Of a stretch of DNA of 64,000 nt, positions 1-9,778 are shown one piece after another. Under the pieces are notes generated by a model. It saw only the letters and a list, made by a program, of their open reading frames with translations. It was not told the origin of the DNA and made no database searches. The stretch spans positions 5,953,001 through 6,017,000 of the forward strand of contig CM056559.1 in assembly GCA_029721515.1 (NCBI GenBank), in the 5' to 3' direction. Position 1 is the first letter of the stretch. Each line of letters begins with the position of its first letter. This DNA is from Synanceia verrucosa (taxonomy: Eukaryota; Chordata; Actinopteri; Perciformes; Synanceiidae). Position numbers and translations under genes: made by a program.

Positions 1-416
1 GCTAAAGTAAACTCTCAGTGAACCTGCCGCAACATGTAAATTTTGAGAAATGTGAAATTCTTTACGTTTCCACGAGTCATCTTCTTACGTATTATACCTT
101 TAAAGGGGTAACGAACGGAAACTGGTCCGTGGCAACATGCTGCATTCAGCTCAGGCTGCAAAAACAGTCTTGTGGTCCTTGTTGTTTCTCCCTAATTATT
201 ATTATTTATTAGTTAAGTAGACACTTGATCAGCAAAAATTCCTAGTGCTGATTTATGAGCTGAATTTTGGACATTTTTCTCTTCTTCTTTACCCACCCAC
301 TCGCAGATCACTTTGATAGCTGAGCGTTCTAAAGTTCAATATGTTATCTGAGCCAGAAATGCAACCTTCATAGAGTTTGAAAAAAGAAAGAAAACATGGT
401 ATAATGGCTGTCTTAC
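1..416 (-). other. TLCD1 intron 3 (partial)
   Basis: AT-rich intronic sequence running off the left edge. I looked for the last TLCD1 exon on the minus strand and saw no matching reading frame. Confidence 0.7.
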
Positions 417-499
417 CAGCGCGTGATGTAGTAAGAATTCCCACGACATTCTCCCGTGTCCTGACAGGATAATGTCACCTGCATCCTGCAAAAAGTATC
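417..499 (-). CDS. tlcd1: TLCD1 exon 3
   Basis: An 83-base exon with acceptor TTCCCTCTCAG|GATAC and donor GCGCTG|GTAAGA. It encodes GYFLQDAGDIILSG followed by SWEFLLHHAL, the core of the TLC domain including the conserved His-His pair. It ends in phase 0 at 417. The following exon is not found in 1-416 and must lie outside the window. Confidence 0.92.
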
Positions 500-3400
500 C
501 TGAGAGGGAAGAGAAAACAACACAGGAGGCTGGTATGAGACAATAAAATTCAAAATTATTGTTCATTTGATCTTTGAGTTAAGCTTTTTTTCTGAAACTG
601 TGTGTTTGCTTTGTTTCTCTTTTGTTTTTATCTATAATGTAAATAATATCCACGCAGACTGGGCACCTTTAGGTCTATTTCTAAATTTATTTATTAATTT
701 ATTCCTCAGACTGTGCTAAAACATCTTTCATGTTAAATCTGCATTCATAACTTAAGGTCCATTCATTCCACAGATGACTGAGAAGCCGTTGCAGTTTATG
801 TAAAGCTGTTTGACCTGTGAAGCAAAGCGGTTTCCAACCACAGTGAGTTTGTTGTTTTAATACTTCATCTCTCTCCACCATAAACCTGACACAATGACAA
901 GGAATTAATTGCACATAATTAGGAATTTCCGCTTCTACGTGGATGAAATAATCTTTCAATGTTGTCCTTTGAAGAGCAAACATTTGCTTTTGTTGCCTAA
1001 TATTTGCATCAGTCAATGACCACTTTTGGAAGTGTTTTGTTTATCTGTTGTTACAGCAAACTGACACAAACTACTTGTAGCACGCCCCTAAACAGCTACT
1101 TTTCATTGTTGGATATATACTGATGTTACAAAGCAAGATTTCACATGTTGCTAAGCAAGATGTTTGATGAGCTGATTAAATGTGTCGGCCTCATTGAGAT
1201 GAAGATATTCAAGTGTCCCTTTGTGTCCCTGTATGTCTGACTGACACTGTGGCTCACATAACCTCCAGTATCTCAGTGGAGATAATGGCTGTTTGTTGTT
1301 GTTAGGGCAGATCTCCATAGATTTGTGTCTTCATGGTAACAGAAGACCTAAACACATACAGTAGAGCTCAACCAGACCCCCGAGTCCTCTGTGGATTATC
1401 TCTGGTGTCCACAGTGATTTCAAGGAGACGCCCAATCGAGTGCTCTGAGTATCAGGTGAGAGGGGCGGATCTTTCTGTTGTTTCTCTCAAAAGCAGCAAC
1501 CAGAAAGGTGGCAATTTATGCTAACAAGATGAAGTCAATGCAAAGTTCAAGCATGGACGACACAATGCAGTCATTTCCCTTTAATCTGCATTAAACTACA
1601 ACAATAATCATTTTAATAATAAACGGGACTGGACTCTTAACACAGATGCTAAGGACTGTTCTTGACACAGTGGTGGCGTTGGCAGTGTTTTATGCAGTGG
1701 TCTGCTGGGGAGCAAGGAGCACAGAGAGGGACAGGAAGAGACTGAACAGGCTGTTCTGGACTGATCCTTGGACTCCATAGAGGAGGTGGGTGAGAGGAGG
1801 ATGTTAGCTAAGCTCACATCCATCATGGACAACCCCTCTCACCCTCTGATGGGACTGTGGAGGCTTTAAGCAGCTCCTTCAGCTGCAGACTGAGACTTCA
1901 CCCTGCTAGAAGGAGATACTGCGGCTCATTTCTGCCATCAGCAATAAGACAACATCAGCATGACTGGCTGACAACACAAAATGGACTCATTTCTGTCATA
2001 GCCATTTAATTTGCACAGTAAATGTGTCTCTTTTTATACTTGATAATTTATTTTATGAAGTCATACCCATAGTCCAAATTCAATAATAATACATTTTATT
2101 TATTGTTTAATTTCATTCATTCATTAAAAAAACATATCTTTCTTTGTTCATTACATTCTGTAAATATTTATTATTACTTTATTACTTAGTCTATTATTTC
2201 CTTCGTGTTTTTCATTGTTTGTTTCTTACTATAGAACTTGTTTATTCTAATTTATTATATTTAGTGGGACGCAAACATGTCCTCAAATATTGCAGGTTTC
2301 AACTTCTCACATGTGAAGATTTGATCCTTTTCTTCGCTCTCCCTTCCTTTCTTCCTTAAACATTTTTCACCAATAATAAAAATAGCTATTTGTTGGATCC
2401 CTACATTAAACACTGCAAGCAAGGAAGTTTCTCTCAAGACTGAAAAGTTTTATTTTACATCTGTGTTTGGATACCAAATCCTGACTTGGGGGTTGTTTTA
2501 CTTGCTGTCCTCAAGTGTCATTGTTCTCCTTGATGCGTTCACTGACCTGTTGAGACGCAGATGAGCAGGTAGGACAGATGGGTGTAATAGTTGAAGCTGG
2601 TAAAGGTCTCTGGCCAAATCGCCACACTGGAGAGGAGAAAAACATTACAGAGACATGAGTTGTTTTGGACTCAGGAGAGATTTATCAACAATATCCCTCT
2701 AACCAATAGATATCCATTATTATAACAGATGGAGCAATAGTCCAATTAATGGTTTATATTTTAGTTTAATCTAGCTATCTATGTCTGTACATCTAAAACA
2801 AAATATGATTATTTCTACAATTTTGCTGCTCTTTTTCTCTGAGAATTGTCTTTGATCTTCGTCACTTCTTACTTCTGTTGGGGGCACACCTCAAAAAGCA
2901 AAGGTTTATCTGTGTCCACTCCCTGTATAAACACTTGAGAGAGTTATTGCTAATAAATGACCTACAGCCCTAATGTGACCTGTAGAGCAGCACGTTTCCG
3001 TCTTGCACAAAGAAAACTACTTTTGAATTAGGTTATCTCGATCATTGCTAATTCACTGACTACTCTGACCTAGGTCCCACTTGTTGATGTCAAGTGCTGA
3101 GTCACAAACATGGACCCCACCCCAATAAATAGTTTCACTCTAATGATGCTTTCAGATGAACAGTTGAGCCAGCAGGTTTTTCCAGTTGATATATCTGCAG
3201 GCTGTTGCTTGTGTAACTCTGACAGTTGGCTGCATGTGAGGCTGACTAGATTTGTTTCTTTTCAGTCCTCTGAGTTAAACACAAAGTCACAAGTACAGAG
3301 CAAACAGCTATAAGGGTTTTATGTGGGTCAAACTGTACAATGGTATTTCTCTCCCCACTTAAAAATGCCATTCTCTCCCCCTTCCCTCAGTGTCTGAACA

Positions 3401-3750
3401 TGCCCTTCTTCCCCTGGCTGCCACAGACTGTCACTACTGCACACACACAACCCCACACATACACATCATGTGGACTGTGAATAGACAATGGTGTTCCAGT
3501 GTGGATGGATGGGTGAATGGGCAGATGTTTTGATGGAAACTTACCAGAGCAGGGCCCATGGTCCAGTCAGCAGGGAGTGCACCATCGACACAGAGAGATT
3601 CCTCCACTTCCAGCTTTTGAGCTCATCCTGCTTCACCACTGTGGGCACAGGCAGCCTTTGTAGCAACTTGTGGATCACCCTGAAAATAAGAGAGATCAGT
3701 AGCACTGAGGGGCCTGGGTGGCTCTTCATCAGAGGAACCAGGGCGTCCAT
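417..3750 (-). CDS. tlcd1: TLC domain-containing protein 1, 3'-truncated by window edge
   Basis: Multi-pass membrane protein of the TLC family. Family knowledge: TLCD1 is a plasma-membrane protein that influences phospholipid acyl composition and membrane fluidity. Seen: three exons read on the minus strand, 3545-3750, 2547-2626 and 417-499, with GT-AG junctions and phases 2, 1 and 0 that join into one frame of 123 residues. The reading resembles human TLCD1 throughout: RLPVP and WKWRNLSVSMVHSLLTG in exon 1, the YLLICVSTGYF membrane stretch across exons 2/3, and SWEFLLHHAL with the paired His typical of TLC domains in exon 3. Human TLCD1 is about 247 residues, so roughly the second half (last exon) lies left of position 1. 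Start: ATG at 3750 is preferred; ATG at 3729 is an in-frame alternative and one at 3873 would give an improbably long N-terminus. It is head-to-head with NEK8, as in mammals. Confidence 0.93.
500..2546 (-). other. TLCD1 intron 2
   Basis: Intron between exons 2 and 3. It contains a decayed LINE remnant (about 1612-1960, plus strand) and a very AT-rich stretch at about 2030-2260. A 105-codon open frame on the minus strand at 699-1016 matches no family I recognise and is not called as a gene. Confidence 0.75.
1612..1960 (+). mobile_element. Decayed non-LTR retrotransposon fragment (end of reverse transcriptase ORF)
   Basis: Conceptual translation gives AVVCWGARSTERDRKRLNRL in one frame and then, after a frameshift near 1770, DSIEEVGERRMLAKLTSI and DNPSHPL in another. 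This resembles the end of the reverse-transcriptase ORF of a common fish LINE family, where the polypeptide continues into a C-terminal Arg-rich and RRSF-like part. Here the frame is broken by shifts and stops, so it is a dead copy. It lies antisense to TLCD1 in intron 2. The clade is not determined from sequence alone. Confidence 0.7.
2547..2626 (-). CDS. tlcd1: TLCD1 exon 2
   Basis: An 80-base exon too short for simple ORF finding. The acceptor reads TTTCTCCTCTCCAG|TGTGGC and the donor ACAG|GTCAGT. The first base completes a Cys codon (ALLC|VAIWPE), matching the ALLCVWQTP of human TLCD1. The rest gives ETFTSFNYYTHLSYLLICVS, a polar stretch followed by the start of a membrane segment. It ends in phase 1. 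Confidence 0.88.
2627..3544 (-). other. TLCD1 intron 1
   Basis: Intronic sequence of 918 bases. A short CA-rich stretch (about 3440-3470) is present. No coding signal was seen. Confidence 0.7.
3545..3750 (-). CDS. tlcd1: TLCD1 exon 1 (coding part)
   Basis: Codes for residues 1-68 plus two bases of codon 69. It holds the first hydrophobic segment (SVLLISLIFRVIHKLL) and the conserved WKWRNLSVSMVHSLLTGPWALL stretch, of which the second half starts another membrane segment. The donor on the minus strand reads CTCTG|GTAAGT, ending at 3545 in phase 2. The frame stays open to an upstream ATG at 3873, but that part does not resemble TLCD1 and is taken as 5' UTR. Confidence 0.9.
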
Positions 3751-4050
3751 CCTCTCCAGGACGCGCTCTGCCTCGACAGATATGCGCGGTATGAGGTGGG
3801 AGTGTCCTCCAGGAAAGAACAAGGCAGATCCTCTGCTTCCACTTAGGTTTTTAAAAAGGATTTTCCTTCTCACGAACAGCTTATCCCAATGAACCTCTGG
3901 TCGTGTTTACGCAGCGCCTGTTGTGTGACGCGCTGCTGTTTCAAGCCCGCCTGTCGGCTCAGAAAGGAGAGGAGTAGTGGTGGAGAGGTGGGTGGTGCTG
4001 CTGCTGCGCCCTTTCACCACAAAAACAAGGAGGGGCAGAGACTGAGATCA
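3751..4050 (-). promoter_or_regulatory. Probable TLCD1 5' UTR and promoter region
   Basis: A locally GC- and CpG-richer stretch (clearest at 3900-4020) just upstream of the TLCD1 start, in otherwise AT-rich DNA. That is the usual look of a fish promoter and first exon. No TATA box was identified and the transcription start is not known, so the borders are approximate. Confidence 0.4.
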
Positions 4051-4900
4051 CGTTACACTGGTAATAAAATCTCAGAGTATAGCTGCCGAAGTGCTAGTTT
4101 GGGCAAGCTAGTCCAAAAAGACCAATTAAAGTTCCCATCAACTCCATGTTTATAACATTGAATGCGCATAGATCCCCTCTGTCTGCCTCATTGGTTAATA
4201 ACAACAACAATAGTAGCTCTAATTCTCACTACTAACTATTTCCAAAGCAGGGCGTGTAGGCTAAAACCTTCTTTAGGCTGATTGACTAAAAGTTTTGGTA
4301 TGTGGAGCCGGTAAATCTGTTCCCACTGTGCCAGCGGTGGATGAACTCAAATCCTTCAGACAATAGCAATGCGACCTTAAAGTGAACATGTAGGTTACTA
4401 GCCTACTACAAGTAAAGGTCATGCGTTGCAAATTTCACCAGAATAAACGCACAGATGAATTATAAGCAAAATGACCCGAAGCATCAAAATAAAAGTGCTC
4501 ATATTGCAGAATTGCCCCATTCAGGGTGTTATTATATTCATATCATATTAGTGTAGGACAGTGTTATGAAAATAGTGACTGTATCTGTACAGTAATTTCA
4601 ATAAAATATGCAAAGTCTCATCTGAAGTAACTACAAAGTAGCATGAAATGGAGATTAAAATAAATTACCTCCAACATGTACTTAAATAAATCCACTAAGC
4701 TACTGCCCTCCCCATAATAAGGTTTATCCCCAAGGATCAATCTTAGGTCCTCTTCAATTTTCCATTTTGTTGCAGCTGGGCCACATATTTTACAAAAAAA
4801 AAATCCTGCTTCTATGCTGATGATACACAACTTTATATACTCCTTAAAACAGGTTGTCCTGTGAATTGTAGTTAACTTTCTGATTTTTTTGTCTGGTTTT

Positions 4901-4913
4901 AATGTTTGGACCA
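4901..4913. repeat. Left target-site duplication of LINE insertion
   Basis: The 13-mer AATGTTTGGACCA is repeated without mismatch at 5113-5125, on both sides of the LINE fragment. This is the expected footprint of target-primed insertion. Confidence 0.85.
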
Positions 4914-5112
4914 AACACTGGTAGGAGACCCTGGGGACGACCCAGGACACGCTGGAGAGACTATGTCTCTCGGCTGGCCTGGGAACGCCTCGGGATCCCT
5001 CCAGAAGAGCTGGACGAAGTGGCTGGGGAGAGGGAAGTCTGGGTTTCCCTGCTTAAGCTGCTACCCCCGCGACCCGATCCCGGATAAGCGGAAGAGAATG
5101 GATGGATGGAAC
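4914..5112 (+). mobile_element. 5'-truncated LINE insertion (199 bp)
   Basis: Encodes the C-terminus of a non-LTR retrotransposon ORF: GRPRTRWRDYVSRLAWER, then GIPPEELDEVAGEREVW and LLPPRPDPG before the stop. I recall near-identical peptides from many fish genomes. The frame is intact to the stop codon (5085-5087). It is followed by a short 3' tail, GATAAGCGGAAGAGAATGG plus ATGG repeats. A perfect 13-bp duplication flanks it, so this is a complete insertion event truncated at the 5' end, and probably fairly young. The tail type suggests the L2/CR1 group, but the clade is inference. Confidence 0.85.
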
Positions 5113-5125
5113 AATGTTTGGACCA
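5113..5125. repeat. Right target-site duplication of LINE insertion
   Basis: Exact copy of the 13-mer at 4901-4913, directly after the ATGG tail. Confidence 0.85.
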
Positions 5126-5719
5126 GTAGGTTACAATCATAGTTTATATCATTTTAACAGTGATATCTTGAGATAGTCCATGCTTTTATTTCCTCTGGAC
5201 TACTAGAAGTCCAGAAGTCCATTACTTGATCTGTTGATCAAGTTTACATTATGATCAAATGGAGGATTCACTTTATAGCAGGAAACCCTGTAAATGTAGA
5301 TATGACTGAGACTATAAATATACAGATATCTGTCACGTTTGGAGCATAACAATGTATTTCTGGTGTGTTAGACAGGCAGCCTATGCATTAACTCCTCCTT
5401 CTTGCCCTTAAGTCTTTCCATAAGCACAAGGGGCTCTCGTCCCCCTCAGCTGGCCTCTCTGCCGCCCAATGGGGGAAAAGGAAGTGAAGTAAAACTCATC
5501 AGGAACAGCTCAGATCCTCATATTTTACATCCTGCACCACAGCTGGCTCTGGGAAATAGAAACCCATGTGCAAGCTCATTCACAAACAGATACTTTACTT
5601 TAATCTCTTTTCCTTTGAACCTATTTTGTTTAAATAATCATATCACAATTACATTATGTTTGGAGTTGAGGAGTAGTGGTGTGACCATGGCCAGGAGCAT
5701 TTGTTGCATGCAGTATAGT

Positions 5720-6100
5720 TAAATATATATTTACTCAATTACTGTACTTAAATACAATTTTTAGCTATGTGTACTTTACATGAGTATTTCCATTTCATGG
5801 TATTTTATACTCCACTTAGTTACTTTGCAAATTCTGATGTTATTATTATTCTCATGTTAAGACAAAAAAATCAACCATTAAATTGTGATGCATAATTATT
5901 GAATAATTCTACCTGGTAGAATATAAGAAACGTTTACGTTTACCAGCTGCAACATTTGTGATGCTACATAATGCATCACTGTTTATAATACTATAATGTT
6001 AATAATCTAAATACATACATAATAAGTATATTTATTTTTTGGTGCTTTAAGTATATTTTGATTCTAATACTTCAGAACATTGAAAGATTTTCATCAAACC
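5720..6100 (+). repeat. Decayed teleost dispersed repeat
   Basis: Contains diverged forms of phrases I recall from a common percomorph repeat, such as TTTACATGAGTATTTCCATTTCATG and TTTATACTCCACTTAGTTAC, here in an AT-rich setting. Related pieces lie near 10290-10400 and 56630-56740. Borders and family name are not known. Confidence 0.45.
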
Positions 6101-8411
6101 CTCTTTTTCTCCTCTTACTTGCTGTTATTCTCTGCTAAATATCTGCTGTCAAATAAAGTTAAATATGCCCAAATAATCCTTGAATACTTGAGACTACAAG
6201 TGTTAATTGGACACAAATCTGCGCCTATAGCCTAAAAAGACAACACCAGTAGATGGCAGCAAAACATCAAGAGAAGAAATTTCACACTGATTGTGTTTTT
6301 CAGCTCAGTGATTCCCAGTTCTTCATTCATCCACTTGGGGCATCTCAACCCACCTCTCTGAGGTAGTCATGAAGTTGAGAAATCTCCAGAAAAACCCCTG
6401 TGATTAATAACACTGCAAATCCTTTTATGTCAGGTTACACAGCTGCACAATTTATGTGTGTGTCTGAGAGACATAGAGAGAGAGAAATAAAGGAGGAAGA
6501 GAGGTGTGGACTAGTCAATAGGTCTAATGCTCTAATGTATGACACTTGACGCATAAAACCATGTAATTCATCTGTGTGTATCAGTTAAGTTCACAGCACC
6601 ATGTGGTTAGAGAGGGACATGTAACTTAATGCAATTTATTGTGTTTCCTGCTTGCCCCGCTGTGGTTATTTAGTTTGAGAAAGAGCATTTTGCCCTCATT
6701 GGTTCCTCACAGAAACCTGTAATTATACTCACAGCTTCAGGTTTCCAAAGAAACAGCTCAGGATTCCTGACAGAAGATGTAAAAAGCTTCATGTTACACA
6801 CCAGAAACTGTGGAGCTACTCAGAAGGCCTCCTAGTATCATGTGATGTGTTTGAGATTGAAATCTGTGAGCCTGCATGGTTCAGCACTGAGCTATATTGA
6901 TCTTGGGGTTATTTTTCTTTCCACTGAGAGCTGTGGACAAACAGCAACTGGCGAGACTCTCTGCAAGTCTACAAGAGAAAAAATCTGCGGGTTAATTGAT
7001 TTCCAGCAAATGCATCGCAAAGCCAAACGAAAGCAGGTTTGTCTTGGTCAGAGGGAGATTCAGGTTTATTTTCGAGCAATAAAACGACACTTTTCCAGTA
7101 GATTTTTTTTTTGTAAAATTGTTATTCATTGAAATGGATTGCTTTTGTTCATAACCCCCACTGTATCATGTTTGAACTGCAATATGTGCTAAAGTGAGAA
7201 CTGTAATCATCCAAACTCTTCATGATAGCAAAACAGCAGAACAACAGAAAAAAACCACACATTAACTACCTTTATGATAATAAGTATAAGTAAGTTTGTT
7301 GCACACAACAAGATTCTTATGAATGATAAACAGAATGGAATACATCAAGAAAATAATAAAGCATTTATGAACATTTAGACTTGTCACAGTAGGACATTTC
7401 TGGCTTCACTAATAACATTTCATTCATTTTATTGAATACACCCATGTGTTTCCTGCCTGTGAGTGAAAGATGAGAGAAAGGTGAAAGCATCATTGTGATG
7501 AAACAACTTCACTCACAACTTCCTGTTATGTCCTCAAAGACTAATGGTTCATACCTGGGGTTTAGCATCAGTTTCACAAACACCACACAGTGCATTCCTG
7601 ATCACTGACTGTGGCATCTGGAGACAGATCTCCGGCTGACAGAAGTCAGCAGCACAAGGCCAAATATGTCACCGAGCTGGTTTGATGAGTGCCACATATG
7701 CAAAGAGGCTCCTTTAGGTGCTCTTTTGTTGAGATATTATATCCCTGAGAAAGACCACACTATTGTTTTTTGTTAAACCACCCACTCACCATCATCCTTC
7801 CACCTAACTTAATTCAGAAAACTGCAGATTGTAGAGAAAGGGTTAAGTTACACAATAATCACTGCTTGTGGTGATATATCATTATTTCAGATGATGATAA
7901 TAGTGGAGGTATGCACTTCATCACAACACAGACTAAGCTTTGTCACAGAACAAAGCATTTATTATCCCCGTCGTGGAAACGGTGCTCATGCAGACCTCTT
8001 CCTGCTTATCTCAGACAAGGGGAAGGCGCTTTATAATCACATGGCGTCTGGATGTGAGACTGCAGTGGCGGAGGTTCATCTTTGAGACGCTACACTAATC
8101 ACATCGGCCTGTCTCACTGTCTCCGTTTCAGCTTTCACTACAGTTTAATTGTTTCCTGCCACAACAGCACGGTGCTGAATACATTTCTGTTATGTACTAA
8201 TAAAATCACACAGAATATTCTGTAACAAAGCAGCAGCACCCAAAATAGTGAGTCACATTTTAGGAAGGAGACAATATTGTTCATCTTTATTTTATCAACA
8301 CTAGAGCCTTACTGAAAAATACCTACATAGCATATTTGTCTGTTATATTGATGAAAATTGGATCACATTTTATTGATAAATTGATCATTCTAGTTTTCCC
8401 ATTCTTTTTCT

Positions 8412-8458
<47 letters not shown>

Positions 8459-8464
8459 CCTACC
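8412..8464. repeat. (TATC)n microsatellite
   Basis: About a dozen tandem TATC tetramers, ending in diverged TACC units. Confidence 0.97.
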
Positions 8465-8551
8465 TTCTGTGTTACCTACTTATTTTTGATGCATTTATTT
8501 TTCTGCTTGAGATTGTTTTATATAGGCACTAATGTTGTTGCATTATCCACT

Positions 8552-8637
8552 TGCTTCTGCAACAGTGTAAATTTCCTGTTGGTGGGACGAAGAAATGTTT
8601 GTCTCATCTCATCTCATCTTATCTTATCTTATCTTAC
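8552..8637 (+). mobile_element. LINE-type 3' tail with pentamer repeat
   Basis: GCTTCTGCAACAGTGTAAAT followed by TTTCCTGTTGGTGGGACGAA and then CATCT/TATCT pentamers (8602-8636). Many fish LINEs end in a 'TGCAACA...TTTCCCC...GGATGAATAAA' block followed by such repeats. Only the tail is recognisable. Confidence 0.5.
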
Positions 8638-9503
8638 TGCAAAATTTTACACATGTTCATATACTGTATGTCTAAGTATATAGCTACCAAAATGTAGCCC
8701 TTACTGCTGGATTTGCTCTACTCAGTATGGCTTGCTTATTCTCTTTCCCATCTCTAAATATCTTCCTTTGTGACTTACAGTAAATCATATAGATCAGACC
8801 TGAGCATTGTACTGCCCCAAGGCCACATCTGTCCCTTTGGTAGTCCTTACCTGCAAGAGGTTAGTAGCAAATTAGGAATCAAACATAAAGCGTTGCTTGT
8901 ATTTTGAAGGTGTCTGTGTGTGTGGGCCTGCAAATAAAGCTGTGTGCTTAGTTTGTGCAGTAGCCTACAGGTCATCATCAATACAAAACTAAACACCTGT
9001 TACTTTATTTGTATAAAGTTAAACTAATGTTGGTCTTTGTGCTGTGAGTGCTTAGAAAACATAGTAATGACATGACGTTTGGCCTATTTTTCAATGCCTG
9101 TTCCACATTTTAATAGCTGAAACCACAATAAAATTAAATAAAATTGGGGACATTAATTGCCCAGCCCTGATGTGGACAATTTTGTGGCTTTTAAAAGCCT
9201 GTATTCAACAGCCTTCAGCTTTCTGCTTCCAAAATATGTTCCGCATGATTACAATGATGTGGAGGCAAGAACAACAACTAACAACTTCCTGCGTGTGAGA
9301 TTTAATTGGGACATGTGGATTTTGTGACAGTGACATGCATATTTTCTTTGAATGTAATCATGTTGGGGAATTCTGGTCTTTGTTTCAAAACTGGTTGTTA
9401 ACTGGTTGTTAAAAACAAATTACAGTGCACCCTATGAACTGGATGTATTAAGGGTGGAATATAGTTAAAGGACAAGAACTTGGAATTCTTGGTGCACAGT
9501 CTT

Positions 9504-9572
<69 letters not shown>
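9504..9572. repeat. (TC)n-(TA)n compound microsatellite
   Basis: Twelve or so TC units run directly into more than twenty TA units. It sits 160 bp upstream of the NEK8 start codon. Confidence 0.97.
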
Positions 9573-9576
<4 letters not shown>

Positions 9577-9639
9577 GTAGTCTATGTAGTTGTAGTTACT
9601 GTAGTTACTAGTTATATGTAGTTACTGTCTTCAACTTCC

Positions 9640-9731
9640 TGCATCCAACGCCCTTTGCCTGTTTTGTCCCTCGTCGCTTCCGGTAGTAGGGATGTGTTGC
9701 CTGGAGACGGCGGAAATGTTTGGGAGCAGCG
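9640..9731 (+). promoter_or_regulatory. NEK8 core promoter / short 5' leader with ETS-like and X-box-like motifs
   Basis: The 90 bases before the NEK8 ATG are CpG-rich against an AT-rich background. GCTTCCGGT (9676-9684) is a good ETS-type site. GTTGCCTGGAGAC (9696-9708) has one perfect GTTGCC half of an RFX X-box and a poor second half. Family knowledge: many ciliary genes, to which NEK8 belongs, are driven by RFX factors through X-boxes near the start site. Binding is inference. Confidence 0.45.
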
Positions 9732-9778
9732 ATGGAGAAATATGAGAAAATAAAAGTTGTCGGAAGAGGAGCTTTTGG
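9732..9778 (+). CDS. nek8: NEK8 exon 1
   Basis: Begins at the ATG and encodes MEKYEKIKVVGRGAF plus two bases of Gly16, the front of the ATP-binding glycine loop. Donor GG|GTAAAC. The intron that follows is 767 bases. Confidence 0.93.

Larger units (their letters stand above)
4051..9600. other. TLCD1-NEK8 intergenic region
   Basis: About 5.5 kb without a supportable gene. It holds a LINE 3' end (4914-5112), a decayed teleost dispersed repeat (about 5720-6100), a TATC microsatellite (8412-8464), a LINE-type 3' tail with a pentamer run (8552-8637) and a TC/TA microsatellite (9504-9572). The rest is AT-rich and shows nothing I can name. Confidence 0.6.

Noticed and set aside
699..1016. 105-codon minus-strand open frame in TLCD1 intron 2
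   Set aside because: No recognisable domain, no splice or promoter support, and intronic position; length is possible by chance.
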